In this document: piece by piece, positions 61,813-64,000 of the stretch | How the letters are laid out: each line of letters starts with the position of its first letter | Numbering within the stretch: the stretch's first letter is position 1 | Assembly (NCBI RefSeq): GCF_000381905.1 | Contig: NZ_KB907249.1 | Span: 211,174-275,173, forward strand | Length of the DNA stretch: 64,000 nt | Origin: Paenibacillus fonticola DSM 21315 | GTDB lineage: Bacteria > Bacillota > Bacilli > Paenibacillales > Paenibacillaceae | Direction: 5' to 3' | Translations under genes and position numbers: made by a program | Notes under the pieces: model-generated | The model's input: only the letters and a program-made list of their open reading frames with translations | Told to the model about the DNA's origin: nothing | Database searches by the model: none

Positions 61813-63240
61813 ATGGGATCTAATTTAGTCATGTATGGCTCTGCGATTGTCGCTGTACTTATCGTTATTTACATGTTAATCAAGAAAATGGACATTAAAA
61901 TCACGCTTTTTCTGATGGGGATCATCTTGATTTTGGTCGCAACAGCAATGGGGAATGGTATCGCCGTTAAGGATTTTGAATCGACGGGTTCACTGTGGCT
62001 GGATCCGCTTCAGGTGATCGTGATCCAGTTTAAGCAGACGTTCACGGCAGCGGGCTTCATCATCCTCCTGCTTGGGGGTTATACCGCTTATATGTCCTCC
62101 ATAGGAGCGAACGAAGTAACGGTCAACGCTTTAACGAAGCCTATTTCCAAAATTAAGTCGGCTTATATTCTTGTACCTATCGTATTTTTACTAGGCAATC
62201 TATTGTCTCTCGTCATTCCGAGTGCATCCAATCTGGCGATCATTTTGCTGGCAACCTTGTTCCCAATCCTTAGAAAAGCAGGCATGTCGGCGCTTTCTGC
62301 GGCGGGGGTCATCGCTACCTCCGCTACGATCGTTCCTACTCCGCTAGGAAGCGACAATGTCGCCATCGCCCAGGAATTGGCCAAGCACGCGATGTTCGCC
62401 GACTTGACGGTAACGGACTATGTGTTCAGATACCATGCTATCGTATCCGTTCCGACATTGATCTTTATCGCACTGGTTCATTATTATTGGCAGAAGCGCA
62501 TGGACAAGAAAGCAAGCCATTTGCAGGCAGAAGCCGAAGTGAATCATGATTCCAAGGAGGATATCGAAGTTAAGGGCGGCAAGCTATTCAAAACCGTATA
62601 CGCAATTTTGCCAATCTTCCCGATTATTCTGCTGCTGGGTACTTATGCGATTCAGATTACGACAGGCAATGCTATTGAGCTCAGCGTAGAGGTGGCAACC
62701 TTGGTATCGTTCGTGCTTGCTATCGTCTGCGAAGTCATTCGTCATAAAGGCGATCGCAGTGTACTGGATAAAACGGAGTCCTTCTTTAAAGGAATGGGTG
62801 GAGCCGTACCGATTGTAGCCCTGCTCGTTGCAGCCTCCGTATTCGTTACAGGACTGAAGTCTATCGGCCTGGTAGATGCGCTGCAGCAATCGATGCAAAA
62901 TATTCAAGGCAACGGATTAGACTTCATTCTGCCGCTCGTTCTAGTAGCCATTACGGCGCTGATCGTTATTCTTAGCGGCAGCGGTACCGCTTTGATCTTC
63001 GCCATGGTACCATTGATGGTTCCATTAGCGGACGCAGCAGGAATCAGTCCGATTGCAATTTCCGTTCCAATGGGCTTGGCGGGCAATCTGTTCCGCGCGG
63101 TGTCCCCGGTCGCCGCCGTGGTGCTGATCGTGGCGGGAACGGTGAAGACTGACCCGATTGCTATTGTCAAAAGAACCTCGGTTCCGATGATCGCAGGCGT
63201 GATCTTTATGTTTATCCTGTCCATGGTTGTCTTCCTGTAA
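61813..63240 (+). CDS. DcuC-family transporter, probable nucleoside importer
   Basis: A 475-residue polytopic membrane protein, about twelve helices in two repeats, resembling the DcuC/YfcC C4-dicarboxylate family. Landmarks are 'GNLLSLVIPSASNLAIILLATLFPIL' (about 131-156) and 'ATSATIVPTPLGSDN' (about 169-183), and the second-half 'LSGSGTALIFAMVPLMVPLAD'. Although the family name points to dicarboxylates, the operon context with ribokinase and nucleoside hydrolase suggests that it imports nucleosides. GGAGGAACACC precedes the ATG. Confidence 0.82.
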   Translation: MGSNLVMYGSAIVAVLIVIYMLIKKMDIKITLFLMGIILILVATAMGNGIAVKDFESTGSLWLDPLQVIVIQFKQTFTAAGFIILLLGGYTAYMSSIGANEVTVNALTKPISKIKSAYILVPIVFLLGNLLSLVIPSASNLAIILLATLFPILRKAGMSALSAAGVIATSATIVPTPLGSDNVAIAQELAKHAMFADLTVTDYVFRYHAIVSVPTLIFIALVHYYWQKRMDKKASHLQAEAEVNHDSKEDIEVKGGKLFKTVYAILPIFPIILLLGTYAIQITTGNAIELSVEVATLVSFVLAIVCEVIRHKGDRSVLDKTESFFKGMGGAVPIVALLVAASVFVTGLKSIGLVDALQQSMQNIQGNGLDFILPLVLVAITALIVILSGSGTALIFAMVPLMVPLADAAGISPIAISVPMGLAGNLFRAVSPVAAVVLIVAGTVKTDPIAIVKRTSVPMIAGVIFMFILSMVVFL

Positions 63241-63254
63241 TCCAGCACGATTAA

Positions 63255-63506
63255 GAAGATCAAGTAGATCAGGCGGAGCCAGAAGATCTGGAAGATCCCG
63301 TTTGATCCAGAAGATCGAGAGGAACCGGAAGACTCGGGAGAACCGGAGGATTGAGAAAAACTGAAAGAACCGGGGGGCGAGAAAAACCGGAAGAACCGGA
63401 AGAACGGGAAGTACCAGAAGGTTGGGGGAAATTGGAATAATCGGAAGAACCGGAAGATTGAGAAAAACCGAAAGAACCGGAAAATCCAGAAAAACCAGAA
63501 AAACCA
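63255..63506 (+). repeat. Degenerate 9-bp minisatellite, purine-rich
   Basis: About 28 head-to-tail nonamers with consensus GAAGAACCG fill the stretch between the transporter stop and a terminator. Register is kept except for one-base slips near 63300-63309 and 63373-63380. The units drift from a GAAGATC type at the left to a GAAGAACCG/GAAAAACCA type at the right. The plus strand is strongly purine-rich. In the last part the plus strand reads Glu-Lys-Pro repeats, but stop codons interrupt the array, so it is not coding as it stands. No spacers, so not a CRISPR. Confidence 0.88.
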
Positions 63507-63508
63507 GT

Positions 63509-63538
63509 GGAGCAGGCTGAGGCCTGTTCCTTTTTTGT
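63509..63538 (+). terminator. Terminator after minisatellite
   Basis: GGAGCAGGC (63509-63517) pairs with GCCTGTTCC (63522-63530, one G-T pair), followed by TTTTTTGTTT. It is the terminator of the ribose/nucleoside operon. Confidence 0.9.
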
Positions 63539-63540
63539 TT

Positions 63541-63766
63541 AGGCGCTTGCCCGTTAAGTGCGTGAAACGCGCGAATCAAAAAACGCCCCGCTATGCGGTG
63601 AAGGGATCGAGGGTTTGACCAATAAGACCGTTCCACTGTTGTTTGATTCTAGCTATGATGAACGTAAACAAAAGACAGCCCTCCACATTGCTACATCTCG
63701 TAGGTTAAAATGGAAAGTGGAAAGACCAACCATTTCAGAGCTACATAGCAAAGGAGAGCTGATACT
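63541..63766 (+). ncRNA. Candidate bridge RNA region of IS110-family element
   Basis: The 226 bases between the terminator and the transposase start have no convincing gene. IS110-family elements carry a non-coding end next to the transposase gene that is transcribed as a bridge RNA binding both target and donor DNA. Here short hairpins (e.g. CCGC-TAT-GCGG near 63587) and a longer pairing between TTCCAC (63631-63636) and GTGGAA (63717-63722) are possible. The exact ends cannot be set, and in the IS1111 subgroup the RNA would lie at the other end. Confidence 0.4.
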
Positions 63767-64000
63767 ATGCAGTCTATCACAAAATTCGTCGGTTTAGATG
63801 TATCCAAAGAAAAAATTTCGGTGGCCATTGCGGATTCAACCGGGGAAGCCCCTCGCTATTACGGGAGCATTCCACATTCGGCGGCGGCACTTCGTAAACT
63901 CATCAAAGAACTGGGGCCAGCCGATCCCCTTTCGTTTTGTTACGAAGCAGGTCCTACGGGTTACGAAACGTACCGCTGGATCACCTCCATGGGAGCGAAG
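63767..64000 (+). CDS. IS110-family transposase, N-terminal part (cut by window end)
   Basis: The first 78 codons of a DEDD transposase. The RuvC-like start KFVGLDVSKEKISVAIAD (first catalytic Asp at residue 11), and LSFCYEAGPTGYETYRWI (second acidic residue, Glu60) are diagnostic of IS110/IS1111 transposases. AAAGGAGAG at 63750-63758 precedes ATG 63767. The C-terminal serine domain lies beyond the window. The enzyme would recombine the element using an RNA guide made from its non-coding end. Confidence 0.88.
   Translation, partial: MQSITKFVGLDVSKEKISVAIADSTGEAPRYYGSIPHSAAALRKLIKELGPADPLSFCYEAGPTGYETYRWITSMGAK

Larger units (their letters stand above)
63541..64000 (+). mobile_element. IS110-family insertion sequence, left part
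   Basis: Inferred from the transposase gene at 63767 and the non-coding leader before it. The left boundary is somewhere after the terminator at 63538; no terminal inverted repeat is expected in IS110. The right end is outside the window. Confidence 0.7.

Noticed and set aside
63255..63506. The tandem repeat as a CRISPR array
   Set aside because: Units are 9 bp and contiguous, with no unique spacers and no cas genes.
63025..63636. A minus-strand frame rich in Leu-Pro-Val repeats
   Set aside because: It is the antisense reading of the GAAGAACCG minisatellite and the transporter 3' end.

Overview
The window looks like the chromosome of a Paenibacillus-type, low-to-mid G+C Firmicute. It has strong AGGAGG/AGGTGA ribosome binding sites, frequent TTG and GTG starts, many short lipoproteins, a FosB bacillithiol transferase, the alternative lipid II flippase Amj, a RelP-type alarmone synthetase, a CsoR-type copper promoter, a BirA box, and a large CUT1-type sugar locus with a membrane-anchored AraC regulator. 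I saw no rRNA, tRNA or CRISPR array. Starts were chosen mainly by Shine-Dalgarno position, so several are shorter than the longest open frame.

Layout. 1-7.8 kb: small hypothetical, SMI1/KNR4 and lipoprotein genes, amj, a YdaF-like acetyltransferase, fosB, a Nudix hydrolase, a zinc-ribbon/membrane pair and a DUF4261 protein. 7.9-9.6 kb: an ABC exporter half-transporter. 10.1-16.2 kb: the most system-like cassette, TerB_N/TerB_C protein, BrxD-like ATPase and Lhr-like helicase, tightly coupled behind one extended -10 promoter, followed by a pentapeptide-repeat protein. 16.3-25.8 kb: accessory genes (lipoproteins, acetyltransferases, isochorismatase, an ECF sigma/anti-sigma pair, arylamine acetyltransferase, a TipAS MerR regulator) with three visibly decayed genes. 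26-35 kb: a polysaccharide-fragment uptake locus (binding protein, two permeases, GH88 unsaturated glucuronyl hydrolase, AraC regulator, second binding protein). 35-43 kb: purC, a stalk-domain secreted protein, a two-component system, then rodA, PAP2 phosphatase and relP. 43-49 kb: small enzymes, then a binding-protein/chemoreceptor operon behind a sigma-D-like promoter. 49-56 kb: bioB with a BirA operator, a short-chain dehydrogenase, an amidase, and copA behind a CsoR-type operator. 56-63.2 kb: a second ABC exporter and a ribose/nucleoside operon (LacI regulator, ribokinase, nucleoside hydrolase, DcuC-type transporter). 63.2-64 kb: a 9-bp minisatellite and the left end of an IS110-family element whose leader may encode a bridge RNA.

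How the genes work together. The best-supported functional units are glucuronyl-oligosaccharide import and cleavage, nucleoside salvage to ribose 5-phosphate under a self-repressing LacI regulator, envelope homeostasis (amj, rodA, PAP2, relP, ECF sigma), and soluble-ligand chemotaxis. The least explained is the TerB-BrxD-helicase-pentapeptide cassette, which shares parts with BREX phage defence but lacks its methylase and PglZ.
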